The notes under the pieces: model-generated
The model's database searches: none
What the model was told of the DNA's origin: nothing
What the model saw: the letters and a program-made list of their open reading frames with translations, nothing else
Shown: positions 14,472 through 24,094 of the stretch, one piece after another
Layout: every line of letters starts with the position of its first letter
How positions within the stretch are numbered: the first letter of the stretch is position 1
Translations under genes and position numbers: made by a program
Assembly: GCA_964445815.1 (NCBI GenBank)
Contig: CAYULW010000004.1
Coordinates: 248,001 to 312,000, forward strand
DNA: 64,000 nucleotides
Reading direction: 5' to 3'
DNA from: CAYULW01 sp964445815
GTDB lineage: Bacteria; Bacteroidota; Bacteroidia; Flavobacteriales_E; Vicingaceae

Positions 14472-16706
14472 GTGAACTTAGAGCAAATAGAGTATAAACC
14501 ATCTAATTATTACGACTACCGTAAAACAGCTCTTTTATGGGCTCAAAAACTGAGTGGACAAGTCTGGACGGATTTTAACCCTCATGACCCGGGGTTAACA
14601 ATGTTGGAGGCTTTGTGTTATGTGCTAACCGAGTTAGATTATAAACTAGATTTCAGTATCGAAGACATTCTTCATTCTTCGGAAAAAGGCATGAAGTTTA
14701 AGTTAAATGATAACGCCTTGTTTCTTGCAGAAGAGATATTTCAAACGGCTCCTGTGACTACTTCTGACTTTAGAATTTTGATAATTGATAAAATAGAAGC
14801 CATTTCAAATGCTTGGCTTAAAGTTCATGATTCGAGTAAGGGAAGCTTTAATTTGATTGTACAGCTTAAAATATGGGCGAAAACAGAAGAAGTCAAAGAA
14901 GAGATTCAAAGTCTCTTTAATCAACAGAAAAGTATAGGATGGTCTTTGAATAAGGTCTCTTTTATTGAAAAAAAAGAAGTTACACTCAATGGTGATTTTC
15001 ATTTTTCGTCTGATCATTCTGCTGAAAAGTTGTTTGCATCTCTTATTTATTCATTTAATGAAGAGCTGGTCAATGAGGTTCCACCGATTCATAGTCTGGA
15101 AACGCTTCAAAAGGAGGGAAAATCTTTGGAGGAAATATATAGTGGCCCCAAACTCGATAACGGAATAATATTAAGTGAAGATTTAAAACCGTTTTATAAA
15201 TACATTAATCTACAGCAGGTTAAAGGAGATTTAATGAAACTGGAAGGTCTCGTTCGAGTAAATGATTTCTCTATTTTAGTTGATGAGCAAATCTTTGATC
15301 AACAAATTAATGTTGACCGATACTTTCCGTTTATAGATCCATCACAAAAACATAATGTCAGGATTTTTAAGGAAAACAAATCTATTGAGATTAATGAACA
15401 AGAAGTGGCCTACCAGTATCACAAACTACTTCAAATAAATGGACGCCAATACGACTTAATTACCGAAGAACAAGCTTCTTATAAGATTTCTGAGAAAACA
15501 AGAGACAGAAGGATTGCTGAATTTTACACTCTGCTACAAGAATTTCCCTCTATTTACCAGTATACCAAACGCGATAGTAATGAGAAGTTTAAGGTGGATA
15601 ACGAGCAGTTTAAAAAGTTTATACTGCCCTTTGAGCAGATGATTGCCAATTCGATGAAGCAACTTTCAGAACTCTCGGCTTTTTTTTCTATTCATTCGCC
15701 GGAAATAGATTATAAGTACAACCACTTAAGCCAATCCATTGCAAAATTACAATCGACTAAAGTAGATTCACTTTCCCATAAAAAAGAAAGAAATGACGTA
15801 TTGAATCATCTGCTTGCAAGATTTGATTATGAAATGGATGTCGACTTGCCGGATCTGTATTATGGTAACCACCCGGACTCACTGACTCAAAGAATTAAAT
15901 GTAAGGAATTGCTTCTGGAACTATTACCGGTAATCAGTCGTAGTAAAACAAGTTTAAATACCAAATATAGAGACGAGCTAAGTTATCTTCAATTGGAGAT
16001 TTTACTGCGTTTATGGATTGATGATCCCGTTAAGGCACCGCTGAGTCAAGCAATCTCTGATTTGGGTATTCGTTACCTTAAACTTGATGATGAGGGATCG
16101 ATTAGGGTAAAGGACTATTTGGATGAATTGTATCAAAGGGAGTTGACAGAAAAGGAAAGACGCTTTTATCTGACAACAGACCATCCTTTAGAAGCCTTAT
16201 TACTTTCAGGAACCGAAAGAAGCAATTACAGTGTCAGGCGAATCAAGGGAGAAAAGAATTATGGTTTGTTTCTCACCTTGGGTGATACAGATATACCTAA
16301 TCTAATTCACAAAAGCAGAAACAAGAAAGCTTTAATAAAGAGCATTAATCATTGGATCAAACGCTTTTATGAGATTAATAAGCAGAGCGAAGGTTTTTAT
16401 CTCTTTGATTGTTCAAAGTTTAGAAAGGAAGAATTAAAACAATGGCACAGTGTTGTGTTTGTGTTTGCATCATGGAGTAAACGCTTTCAGTCCAAAAGTT
16501 TTCAGCAGAATGTTGAGAAGATTATCACATCGGTTATGCCAGCCCATTTAAGCATACAGTTTGCTTGGTTAGATTATGAAGAAATGAAGGAGTTTGAATC
16601 GGGAATCAATGAACGCACTTTTAGACAAGATGTTGATATTGAACTTGGAGATGATGCCACAGAATTATTGCTTAGTAAGTTAAAGCCAAAAGGTGGACAA
16701 CAATAA
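14472..16706 (+). CDS. Second eCIS baseplate protein (Afp11/Afp12-like), GTG start
   Basis: A 744-residue protein. The N-terminal segment WTDFNPHDPGLTMLEALCYV (about 32-51) is characteristic of large eCIS baseplate wedge proteins, where DFNPHDPG introduces a conserved helix. The rest is helical and charged, and I see no full baseplate-J fold. I therefore place it as the Afp11/Afp12-type partner of the 1179-residue wedge protein. The GTG at 14472 follows the PAAR-like stop by 2 bases. Its last 14 bases overlap the tape measure gene, so translation is likely coupled. Confidence 0.78.
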   Translation: MNLEQIEYKPSNYYDYRKTALLWAQKLSGQVWTDFNPHDPGLTMLEALCYVLTELDYKLDFSIEDILHSSEKGMKFKLNDNALFLAEEIFQTAPVTTSDFRILIIDKIEAISNAWLKVHDSSKGSFNLIVQLKIWAKTEEVKEEIQSLFNQQKSIGWSLNKVSFIEKKEVTLNGDFHFSSDHSAEKLFASLIYSFNEELVNEVPPIHSLETLQKEGKSLEEIYSGPKLDNGIILSEDLKPFYKYINLQQVKGDLMKLEGLVRVNDFSILVDEQIFDQQINVDRYFPFIDPSQKHNVRIFKENKSIEINEQEVAYQYHKLLQINGRQYDLITEEQASYKISEKTRDRRIAEFYTLLQEFPSIYQYTKRDSNEKFKVDNEQFKKFILPFEQMIANSMKQLSELSAFFSIHSPEIDYKYNHLSQSIAKLQSTKVDSLSHKKERNDVLNHLLARFDYEMDVDLPDLYYGNHPDSLTQRIKCKELLLELLPVISRSKTSLNTKYRDELSYLQLEILLRLWIDDPVKAPLSQAISDLGIRYLKLDDEGSIRVKDYLDELYQRELTEKERRFYLTTDHPLEALLLSGTERSNYSVRRIKGEKNYGLFLTLGDTDIPNLIHKSRNKKALIKSINHWIKRFYEINKQSEGFYLFDCSKFRKEELKQWHSVVFVFASWSKRFQSKSFQQNVEKIITSVMPAHLSIQFAWLDYEEMKEFESGINERTFRQDVDIELGDDATELLLSKLKPKGGQQ

Positions 16707-19700
16707 ACCTCATTTGGTAAATACCTTTAAATGTGACTTGAACCAGCTTTGTTCAGTAGAACATCAAAAAGTAGAAGATAGAGTCATTAAAGTTTTTAAT
16801 CAGTCTTTGCACTCAGTTCTTAATGCTTTTTCTGATAAATACTTTGTTAATCAGGACTTATTGCAATCTCAACTTGTTTTAGACTTAGGTGAGATTGAGG
16901 AAGCTGATTTAGAAAGAGTACTTCCAATTCGGTTTGAGCATGCATTGCAAGAGTGGTTAATTGATTACAAAAAAAAGAGTGGAGAAAAGCATGAACAAAG
17001 TGAAGAGGAATACAGATTTCTGCATCCACTTATTTATTATTTGCTAAATGGGACTTATCCATGGTATGGAAGAAAGCGGCAACCATTTAAGTCTGCCTGG
17101 GAACAAGAAATAAAAAAACGCTCGTTTCCATCTTTAATCTATGGAGTCTTATGGCCAAACTTTGCAATAAAGCGTTTTGTTCAGCTGGCATACCTACAAT
17201 TACTTGAAAAGACTTTAAATCGGTTGATTCCTAATGATAGCGTTTTTGTGATTTCTTATCACAAGGAGTTATTGAAACAAAAAGAAAAAAACAGAATAAG
17301 ATTATCGGTTTCTAAAACTGATTTTCATAAGGTAGTTTGGGAGTTTACTTTGCGTTACATCTTTAATGCTAAAGGTAGTCGCTTTTCAAGAAAGCAATTT
17401 GTAAAATACCATTTGCAGATGTTGGCCAGACATTATAATCTCTCATTCGGGGCTTTCTATTCTTTGTTTTTTGAGGCCATTGATCAGATCGATTTTTATA
17501 AAAAAGATCAAATTCGATTGCTTGATATACTAGAGGAACTAAGGTTAGAAATGCTAGGAAAGAGACATAAAGAGGGCATCCGGTTTTTTGATGAAAAAGA
17601 CGACGACAGGAACTTAACAATTAATGAGATAGAACAACTATTGAAAACCAAGTCTTCATTTCAAAGAGATCATAAACTTAGAGCATGGTTGATCGAAGGA
17701 GAAGGGATAAAACGCATTAAGCAGCATTGGTTAAATCCACTAAAAATTCAATACCTTTTTGAGGTCAGTGTCATTTTAGTTGGCTCAAAAAATAAGGCAT
17801 TTATCTACAAGTATCATGAGCAATTGCTAAAGGTTAATCAACAGGAGGAACAACAAACCAATCATAATTCATTTCACAGGGCAATATGGAGTTTTACTCT
17901 GGACTACTTTAGCCAACACTTTTCTTCTTTTTTTGATGCAAGGAATTTTGTTCGTTTTCATAGCCGAAAACTAGCTCATCATTTTAACTTGGATGAGCAT
18001 AGATTTTTATTGAAATTGTTAAAATCCGTGATGGAAACGAGGCTTAGTTCTAGCCCTCAAATGGCAATGTTATCTCAGGTCTTACTAGAGGTGAAGGAGG
18101 AGGTGCTTGAACAAGAGCACAGGACGAAGAGGGAAGAAATCGAATTGGCTTGGAAAAGGCTGATCAGAGTATATCAAAGAGAAGATTTTCAAAGCGATAG
18201 GGAGCGCTACCTCTTTTTTAGAAGTTGGGCGATAGACTTTATAGAAGAGTATGGTTTTAATCAGGAGTTTCCTTTAAAATTTCTTCTTCATTTTGCGAAA
18301 AAACAGAGTGGCACAACACCTAAAAAGCTACTTTATGATTTGAAGACCGTGGTGAAGTACGATAGCTCTTTTAAAGAAAGGAATTCGGAATTAGAATGGA
18401 GTGTAGATCCGAACTTTGAATCTAAAAGGTCTCTTGAACATTATCGAAATGAGATTCAAAGCTTTAGATTAAGAAGAGATAAGCCACAACTTTCTTTCCA
18501 TCTGCTTCAAAGACTACTTAATTATACTGATGTTTTGTCAACGGAAGATGTGAAACATTTAAAAGCACTTTTCGAATTAAAAAATGTACAACAAGACTTT
18601 ATACTTAAGTGGATTTACCGCTTAAACCAAAGACAATTAGAGGCGTTGATAAGATTAATTTACGGTGAAGAAGCACAATGGATAATAGATATGTATACCC
18701 TCTTTGATCAAACGATTGATCAAAGAAGAAAGAAAAGCACCACTGTACTTTTCTTTCAGGTATTATTTCGGCATAGAGGAAAGCAAACTTTCAAATCCAT
18801 TTGGCTAAAGCTATTAAAACGTTTTGCGACTAAATTAAAAATCAGCGAGCAAGACTTAGAACATAAATTGGAAATGACGATGATCAGCTTACTTAAGGAG
18901 AAATTTTATTCTTTCAATTATTTAAGCTTCTTAAAATCGAAAGATAGAATCGATCAAAAACAAAAAAAGCCAACAAAGTTTGAACACTTGGGGGACTTTA
19001 CTCAGCTTAGAAAAGAGGAATTGGAAAGTTTGAGTATAACCCAACTTAGATGGCTGGAAAATGCTTTATCTCAGACTCTTTTTCAACCCATTAATGATTG
19101 GAGTCAATTTTTAATAAAACATAAACCTGTGTTGTTTCACTTAAGAAAACATTCAGGGTCATTTAGAAAGTTGTTTGAGACCAGAAAAAAATTAGAAGCA
19201 TATAGGTTATTTCTGACCCTAGAATGGGGGGGAGATGAGGAACTTGTTGATTTCTTAATGTTCATGGAAAACAAAGCTGCAATTCGTGACTTTGAGTTTA
19301 AGAAATTAGGAAGAGATAAGATGAAACGATTAATGCAATATGTCTTTCGTCAAGGTTTGGATCAATGGTTGAAGTTGTCGACGACATCCAAATTAAACTT
19401 TATAAATCATATCCCCCTTGCAGATGTTTCAGTATTACAATACTATTTTCACGAGCTTCAATACATCTATCAACATATTCCTTCCATTTACCGTCCGCAT
19501 GCCTTCTTCATTTTCGAGAAACTATTTTGGCAAGAGGTCTTTCGTGAATTACTGAGGGGAGGGAACATTTGGGATGTGTTTAAAGGCTGGTTAACCTTTA
19601 TGCATCTTCAACTACATTATACAGGTGTGCAACTGATGAAGTTTGAGTCCAAGTTAAATCTTCAACAAAAAGCAGATTGGCAGAAAATTATTGATAAAAT

Positions 19701-20322
19701 CGAGGAATTGATAAGCCAAGATAAAAAAGCTTTAACCGATCATTTTGATGAACCACCAATGAATAAAGAATCTGAAAAGGAAGAGCAAGCAAAGGAAGGA
19801 TTTGATGATGATATGGACTTGGATCACGTCGGTTTGATCTTACTTCATCCCTTTCTAAAGCAAATATTTGTCAATTTAGACTACCTTGATCATGAAAAGC
19901 AATTTTATGATGAGGCTAGAACTGTGAAAGCGATTTTGCTTTTGCATTACATGGCCTGTGGAGAGAAGTTTGGAGAGGGAGAAATAGAGGAAGATGAATT
20001 GGCCTTTCCTAAAGTCTTATGTGGCAAGGCGGTGAATGATGTTTTGGATTTACCTGACTATGTAGAAGAAGAAGCCTATGAAATGGTCGATAATATGCTA
20101 AATGCGTGTATACAACATTGGGAAAAATTAAAAGGGAGCAGCATTAGCTCTCTTCAAAACACTTTCTTAAAACGACGTGGAAAATTAGAAGCCAAAGATG
20201 GAGCTTTACAACTTTATGTAGAAAAAAGCGGTACAGATATCTTATTGGATTTTCTTCCCTGGTCTTATTCAATTATCAATTTGCCCTGGTTGGAGCAAGC
20301 CATTTTTGTGTCATGGAGATAA
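16693..20322 (+). CDS. eCIS tape measure protein (Afp14-like)
   Basis: A 1209-residue protein that should set the length of the contractile tail. The N-terminus has the family pattern DLGEIEEADLERVLPIRFE (about 64-82). Internal repeats are visible: FHKVVWEFTLRYIF... at about 211-260 and FHRAIWSFTLDYF... at about 394-445. A very conserved C-terminus has GLILLHPFLKQIF, LLLHYMACGE, FPKVLCG, NTFLKRRGKL and LLDFLPWSYSIINLPWLEQA. This C-terminus is the signature of contractile-injection-system tape measure proteins and is the best proof that the locus is an eCIS. Only 1 base separates its stop from the convergent ATPase stop. Confidence 0.93.
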   Translation: MDNNKPHLVNTFKCDLNQLCSVEHQKVEDRVIKVFNQSLHSVLNAFSDKYFVNQDLLQSQLVLDLGEIEEADLERVLPIRFEHALQEWLIDYKKKSGEKHEQSEEEYRFLHPLIYYLLNGTYPWYGRKRQPFKSAWEQEIKKRSFPSLIYGVLWPNFAIKRFVQLAYLQLLEKTLNRLIPNDSVFVISYHKELLKQKEKNRIRLSVSKTDFHKVVWEFTLRYIFNAKGSRFSRKQFVKYHLQMLARHYNLSFGAFYSLFFEAIDQIDFYKKDQIRLLDILEELRLEMLGKRHKEGIRFFDEKDDDRNLTINEIEQLLKTKSSFQRDHKLRAWLIEGEGIKRIKQHWLNPLKIQYLFEVSVILVGSKNKAFIYKYHEQLLKVNQQEEQQTNHNSFHRAIWSFTLDYFSQHFSSFFDARNFVRFHSRKLAHHFNLDEHRFLLKLLKSVMETRLSSSPQMAMLSQVLLEVKEEVLEQEHRTKREEIELAWKRLIRVYQREDFQSDRERYLFFRSWAIDFIEEYGFNQEFPLKFLLHFAKKQSGTTPKKLLYDLKTVVKYDSSFKERNSELEWSVDPNFESKRSLEHYRNEIQSFRLRRDKPQLSFHLLQRLLNYTDVLSTEDVKHLKALFELKNVQQDFILKWIYRLNQRQLEALIRLIYGEEAQWIIDMYTLFDQTIDQRRKKSTTVLFFQVLFRHRGKQTFKSIWLKLLKRFATKLKISEQDLEHKLEMTMISLLKEKFYSFNYLSFLKSKDRIDQKQKKPTKFEHLGDFTQLRKEELESLSITQLRWLENALSQTLFQPINDWSQFLIKHKPVLFHLRKHSGSFRKLFETRKKLEAYRLFLTLEWGGDEELVDFLMFMENKAAIRDFEFKKLGRDKMKRLMQYVFRQGLDQWLKLSTTSKLNFINHIPLADVSVLQYYFHELQYIYQHIPSIYRPHAFFIFEKLFWQEVFRELLRGGNIWDVFKGWLTFMHLQLHYTGVQLMKFESKLNLQQKADWQKIIDKIEELISQDKKALTDHFDEPPMNKESEKEEQAKEGFDDDMDLDHVGLILLHPFLKQIFVNLDYLDHEKQFYDEARTVKAILLLHYMACGEKFGEGEIEEDELAFPKVLCGKAVNDVLDLPDYVEEEAYEMVDNMLNACIQHWEKLKGSSISSLQNTFLKRRGKLEAKDGALQLYVEKSGTDILLDFLPWSYSIINLPWLEQAIFVSWR

Positions 20323-20323
20323 T

Positions 20324-21673
20324 CTATGAATTGTAGATGATTTTCTTTTTACCACTTTTTTCGATTTCCTTCTGAACTGCAATACGAACTGCATTTTCGG
20401 AAAGCAGAGAAGTACTTTTATCAGATCTGATTCTTGCAGTTTGTAGGACATTGATTAAACTTCCTCCATTTAACTCGTATGCATCAGCCATTTCATTAAT
20501 GAAAGTTTGTGACAAACCAAGCTCCTTTGGGAAAATTCTTTGCCAAAGCTGTTTACGCTGTTCTCGGTCAGGGGCATGGAAATAAATGATAGATTGAAAG
20601 CGGCGGTGAAAAGCCATGTCCATGTTTTTTTTCAGATTAGTGGCCAGAATAATCATGCCGGGGAAATTCTCAATGCGTTGTAAAAGATAGGCTACTTCTT
20701 GATTTGCATGTCGGTCATTTGAAGAAGAGGTATTGGTACGATTCCCAAAAATGGCATCAGCTTCATCAAAGAAAAGTATCCACCTGTTGCGTTCAGCTCT
20801 TGCAAAAACTTTCTCTAAATTTTTAATGGTTTCTCCAATATATTTTGACACCACCATCGAGAGATCAACACGGTAAACAGGCTTGTTAACTGTTTTGCCA
20901 ATCAATGAAGCAGTTAATGTCTTACCCGTTCCTGAGGCGCCATGAAAGAGAACACGGTATCCTTTTTTCAGCCATTTTGAATAATGCAGATCATTTTTGA
21001 ATAAATCTTCGCAATCAAACCATGCAAGAACCTCTTTTAGCTCAAGCAAGGCCTTTTTTGAAATGACTAAGTCTTCCCATTCTAAAGGGGTGGATATTTC
21101 TTGGGCCGGGAAGTCTGAATTAAACTCTGCTTTATATGGCTTTCCGGTTAAAATCAGATATTCCGTTTCTAGGCTTAGCTTAATGGGTGTGTCCAGTCGT
21201 TTTTGAAAATTACTCGATGAAAAATTCATGATACCCGACGAAGTAAAAATATGATTCTGCTCAAAAAGAGCATAAATGGATAATGGAAGTGCTTCAGGTT
21301 CGTCATTCAGCAAAAATGCAGCTGTTCTGTAAGTAGGAGTAAAGCTATTGTTTTCAATCAGCCCACCAAATTCGTTGTATTGTTTTCCAGTTACTTTGTT
21401 TTCTAAATGAAAAAGGTTGAATAACTCAGGTTTTAAAGTCGTTGCCAAGGCCATTGCAATGACAAGTCGTTCATTCAAGTCCAATTGAAAATCTAACAAA
21501 AATTGCTCATAACCAGTATGTGTGCCAATTAGAGGTGGAGAGAAGTCATCTATCGAGGCAGAGGTTTTCTCTTTTTGAAAAAAATGCTCAAATCGAAAAT
21601 GGATGATTTGTTTTAACCATTCGAACTCTTGTTCTAAAAAAGGATTGATACTGTATTCATGGAGTTCATCCAT
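20324..21673 (-). CDS. eCIS-associated AAA+ ATPase (Afp15-like)
   Basis: A 449-residue protein. The N-terminal ~200 residues are specific to the family. The AAA+ module follows with Walker A GASGTGKT (245-252), Walker B ILFFDEAD (299-306), sensor-1 ATN (344-346) and an HRRF arginine-finger region (355-358). Afp15-type ATPases occur in nearly all eCIS loci and are needed for assembly. They may act on cargo loading or tail assembly. Here the gene is on the opposite strand, convergent with the tape measure gene, so it must have its own promoter. No Afp16-like terminator gene is visible next to it. That gene may be upstream of the window or elsewhere. Confidence 0.9.
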   Translation of the reverse strand: MDELHEYSINPFLEQEFEWLKQIIHFRFEHFFQKEKTSASIDDFSPPLIGTHTGYEQFLLDFQLDLNERLVIAMALATTLKPELFNLFHLENKVTGKQYNEFGGLIENNSFTPTYRTAAFLLNDEPEALPLSIYALFEQNHIFTSSGIMNFSSSNFQKRLDTPIKLSLETEYLILTGKPYKAEFNSDFPAQEISTPLEWEDLVISKKALLELKEVLAWFDCEDLFKNDLHYSKWLKKGYRVLFHGASGTGKTLTASLIGKTVNKPVYRVDLSMVVSKYIGETIKNLEKVFARAERNRWILFFDEADAIFGNRTNTSSSNDRHANQEVAYLLQRIENFPGMIILATNLKKNMDMAFHRRFQSIIYFHAPDREQRKQLWQRIFPKELGLSQTFINEMADAYELNGGSLINVLQTARIRSDKSTSLLSENAVRIAVQKEIEKSGKKKIIYNS

Positions 21674-21756
21674 ACAGACTGGAGTTTATTCCTATAAAAA
21701 TAGAATGGTCTGTCAGAAGATACATGAGTAGAACTACGTGATTTTAATAAAGAAAT

Positions 21757-22467
21757 CTAAAGTTCAAAAATCAATCCGCCTGAAAGATTAAGTGCAGAGA
21801 TAATTTGACTCGAACTTGAAGTTCTCAATACACTGTTGCCATTGGCATCTGTTACAGTAACATCAATATTATCAAAATCTGCTTCGGTATTAAAATACTG
21901 TATGCCTGCGGTGAAATACAATTTCTCTTGCAAATGAAACCTTAGACTTGTACCAATATTCAGTCCTAAGCTTCTTGAGTTTACCGATTCCTGATAAGCA
22001 CGAACACCGGTCTGGTTGCTTTGCGCATTAAGCCTGATACTCGGTGACTTGGAAAACGAAGGGCCCAGACCTAAATGAAAGCCCAGAGCTAGTCTATTTT
22101 CAATAAGCGGGGCATTAATCATCAAATCTAATATGGCGGAATTTACTTTCCACTTAGAAATAGACTCTATGTTGTATTGAATACCCGGAGACAATAGAGC
22201 GGAGTTTTTTAAATATTCTGTCTCATTGACTGCATTACTCATGTGTTGTACATTAAAACTCATACCTACATTGGGATGAAACCAATATGCATAGCTAAAC
22301 TTGGCCTGAATACCTCTCTCAGCTAAACCACCATTAAATCCTGAAGATTTATATTCTCCTGAAGGAAACGAAGGTCCTACCTGGATGATAAATTCTTCAT
22401 GAGTTTGAGCTTTTGCGGTTTCAATGAAGTTGAAAATAAAGCATAAAATCAAGAGTCCTTCTCTCAT
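21757..22467 (-). CDS. Outer-membrane beta-barrel protein, unknown role
   Basis: A 236-residue protein. It has a signal peptide (cut probably after ETAKA, before QTHEE). The rest consists of alternating hydrophobic strands ending in LSGGLIFEL, as expected for an eight-strand OmpW/OmpX-like barrel. Aromatic strand patterns are visible, for example FSYAYWFHPNVGMSFNVQHM. I recognise no specific family or ligand. It ends 83 bases before the divergent side of the ATPase gene and starts close to the SulP stop. It could share a transcript with SulP upstream. Confidence 0.7.
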   Translation of the reverse strand: MREGLLILCFIFNFIETAKAQTHEEFIIQVGPSFPSGEYKSSGFNGGLAERGIQAKFSYAYWFHPNVGMSFNVQHMSNAVNETEYLKNSALLSPGIQYNIESISKWKVNSAILDLMINAPLIENRLALGFHLGLGPSFSKSPSIRLNAQSNQTGVRAYQESVNSRSLGLNIGTSLRFHLQEKLYFTAGIQYFNTEADFDNIDVTVTDANGNSVLRTSSSSQIISALNLSGGLIFEL

Positions 22468-22490
22468 AAGGCAAGATTAACTATAATAGA

Positions 22491-24020
22491 TCAAATAGAG
22501 TCTACCATGACCTTATAAGTGGGGTCTTCAATGACATTGACATCAATAATTTTTTCTGCATCTTTTAGTAATTGTATGCAATCAGGACTTAGGTGCTTGA
22601 GATGGATAGTTTTTCCCGCTTTCATGTACTTTTCTGTGATCTTATTTAAGGCTTCTATAGCTGACATATCGACCACTCGACTTTCTTGAAAATCTATAAT
22701 GACCTCTTGAGGATCATTTTCCACATCAAACTTTTCGTTGAATACTGTTACCGACCCAAAAAACAAAGGACCATATATCTCATAATGCTTAACACCATCT
22801 TCATCAATGTGTTTTCGTGCTCGAATGCGTTTAGCATTGTCCCATGCAAAAACCAAGGCGGCAATAATGACACCTACAAGAACCGCTAAAGCCAAATTGT
22901 GGAGAACGGCAGTAACTAGAGTCACTATTACCATGACAAAAATATCAGACTTGGGCATTTTGTTAAGCGTTCTAAAACTAGCCCATTCGAAGGTCCCAAT
23001 TGAGACCATAATCATAAGTCCTGTTAATGCGGCCATGGGAACTTTTTCAATGAACTCAGAACCAAACATGATAAATACCAATAGCATTACGGAGGCTACA
23101 ATGCCACTTAACCTTGCTCTTGCACCTGACGAAATATTGATTAAACTCTGACCGATCATAGCGCATCCACCCATGCCGGAAAACAATCCTGACAGAATGT
23201 TTGCAGTACCTTGAGCTACAGCTTCTTTGTTGCCTCTTCCTCGTGTGCCTGTTATTTCATCAACAATATTGAGAGTCAATAAACTCTCAATCAAACCAAC
23301 TCCTGCAACGATAGAGGCATAGGGTAAAATGATTTCTAAAGTTTCTAGGTTCAAAGGAATACTCGGCCAATGAAAAGGAGGGAAGCTCCCTTCTATAGAA
23401 GCCATATCACCTACCGTTTTTGTATCTATGTCGAAACCGAAAGTAATGCCAAATATGGCTAGAATAGCAATTAGTGACGCTGGTAATGATTTTTTAAGTT
23501 TGGGTAAGCCCCAGATGATAATCATTGTGGTTACCACTAAACCCAAGAATGCATACAATTCAGTACCAATCAGCCAATCGCCTTGTTCATTTTTAAATTG
23601 AGCCAACTGAGACATAAAGATGATAATGGCCAGGCCATTAACAAAACCAAATATAACAGGATGAGGAACCAAACGCATGAGTTTGCCAAGTCGTAAGAAC
23701 CCTGCCGCCAATTGCATTAATCCGGCAAGTATTACAGTGGCATAAATGTATTCTATACCGTGACTTTTAACCAAGGCGACAAGCACTACTGCTACGGCTC
23801 CGGTAGCACCCGATATCATACCGGGGCGCCCACCTAAAATAGAAGTTACCAATCCCATAACAAAAGCAGCATACAAACCGGTTAAAGGAGGGAGGCCTGC
23901 AATCAAGGCAAAGGCAACTGCCTCTGGAACCAAAGCCATGGCAACAGTTAAGCCGGAAAGGATTTCGTTTCTATAATTGACCTTTTGACTCAAGTCGAAG
24001 AGGTTGAAGTATTTTTTCAT
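22491..24020 (-). CDS. SulP-family anion transporter with STAS domain
   Basis: A 509-residue inner-membrane protein. Residues 10-400 hold about 11-12 hydrophobic segments with SulP motifs: VPEAVAFALIAGLPPLTGLY near the start, FGVIYATV-type helices, and GMGGCAMIGQSLINI in the middle. Residues 410-500 are a cytoplasmic STAS domain (QEVIIDFQESRVVDMSAIEALNKI region). SulP proteins move sulfate, bicarbonate or related anions, usually with Na+ or H+. Substrate cannot be told from sequence, though bicarbonate and sulfate are likely in a marine organism. A TAnnTTTG promoter lies just upstream. Confidence 0.92.
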   Translation of the reverse strand: MKKYFNLFDLSQKVNYRNEILSGLTVAMALVPEAVAFALIAGLPPLTGLYAAFVMGLVTSILGGRPGMISGATGAVAVVLVALVKSHGIEYIYATVILAGLMQLAAGFLRLGKLMRLVPHPVIFGFVNGLAIIIFMSQLAQFKNEQGDWLIGTELYAFLGLVVTTMIIIWGLPKLKKSLPASLIAILAIFGITFGFDIDTKTVGDMASIEGSFPPFHWPSIPLNLETLEIILPYASIVAGVGLIESLLTLNIVDEITGTRGRGNKEAVAQGTANILSGLFSGMGGCAMIGQSLINISSGARARLSGIVASVMLLVFIMFGSEFIEKVPMAALTGLMIMVSIGTFEWASFRTLNKMPKSDIFVMVIVTLVTAVLHNLALAVLVGVIIAALVFAWDNAKRIRARKHIDEDGVKHYEIYGPLFFGSVTVFNEKFDVENDPQEVIIDFQESRVVDMSAIEALNKITEKYMKAGKTIHLKHLSPDCIQLLKDAEKIIDVNVIEDPTYKVMVDSI

Positions 24021-24039
24021 GCCTGAATTTTTGCGGCTG

Positions 24040-24071
24040 CAAAAGTAGTTGAATTCTTAACGCTTATTCAA
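24040..24071 (-). promoter_or_regulatory. Promoter of the SulP gene
   Basis: On the minus strand TACTTTTG (24040-24047) matches TAnnTTTG. A TTG at 24069-24071 lies 21 bases upstream, within the spacing expected for the -33 element. The start codon is about 20 bases downstream. Confidence 0.55.
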
Positions 24072-24094
24072 GTCTTTTACATTAAATTCGTTTC

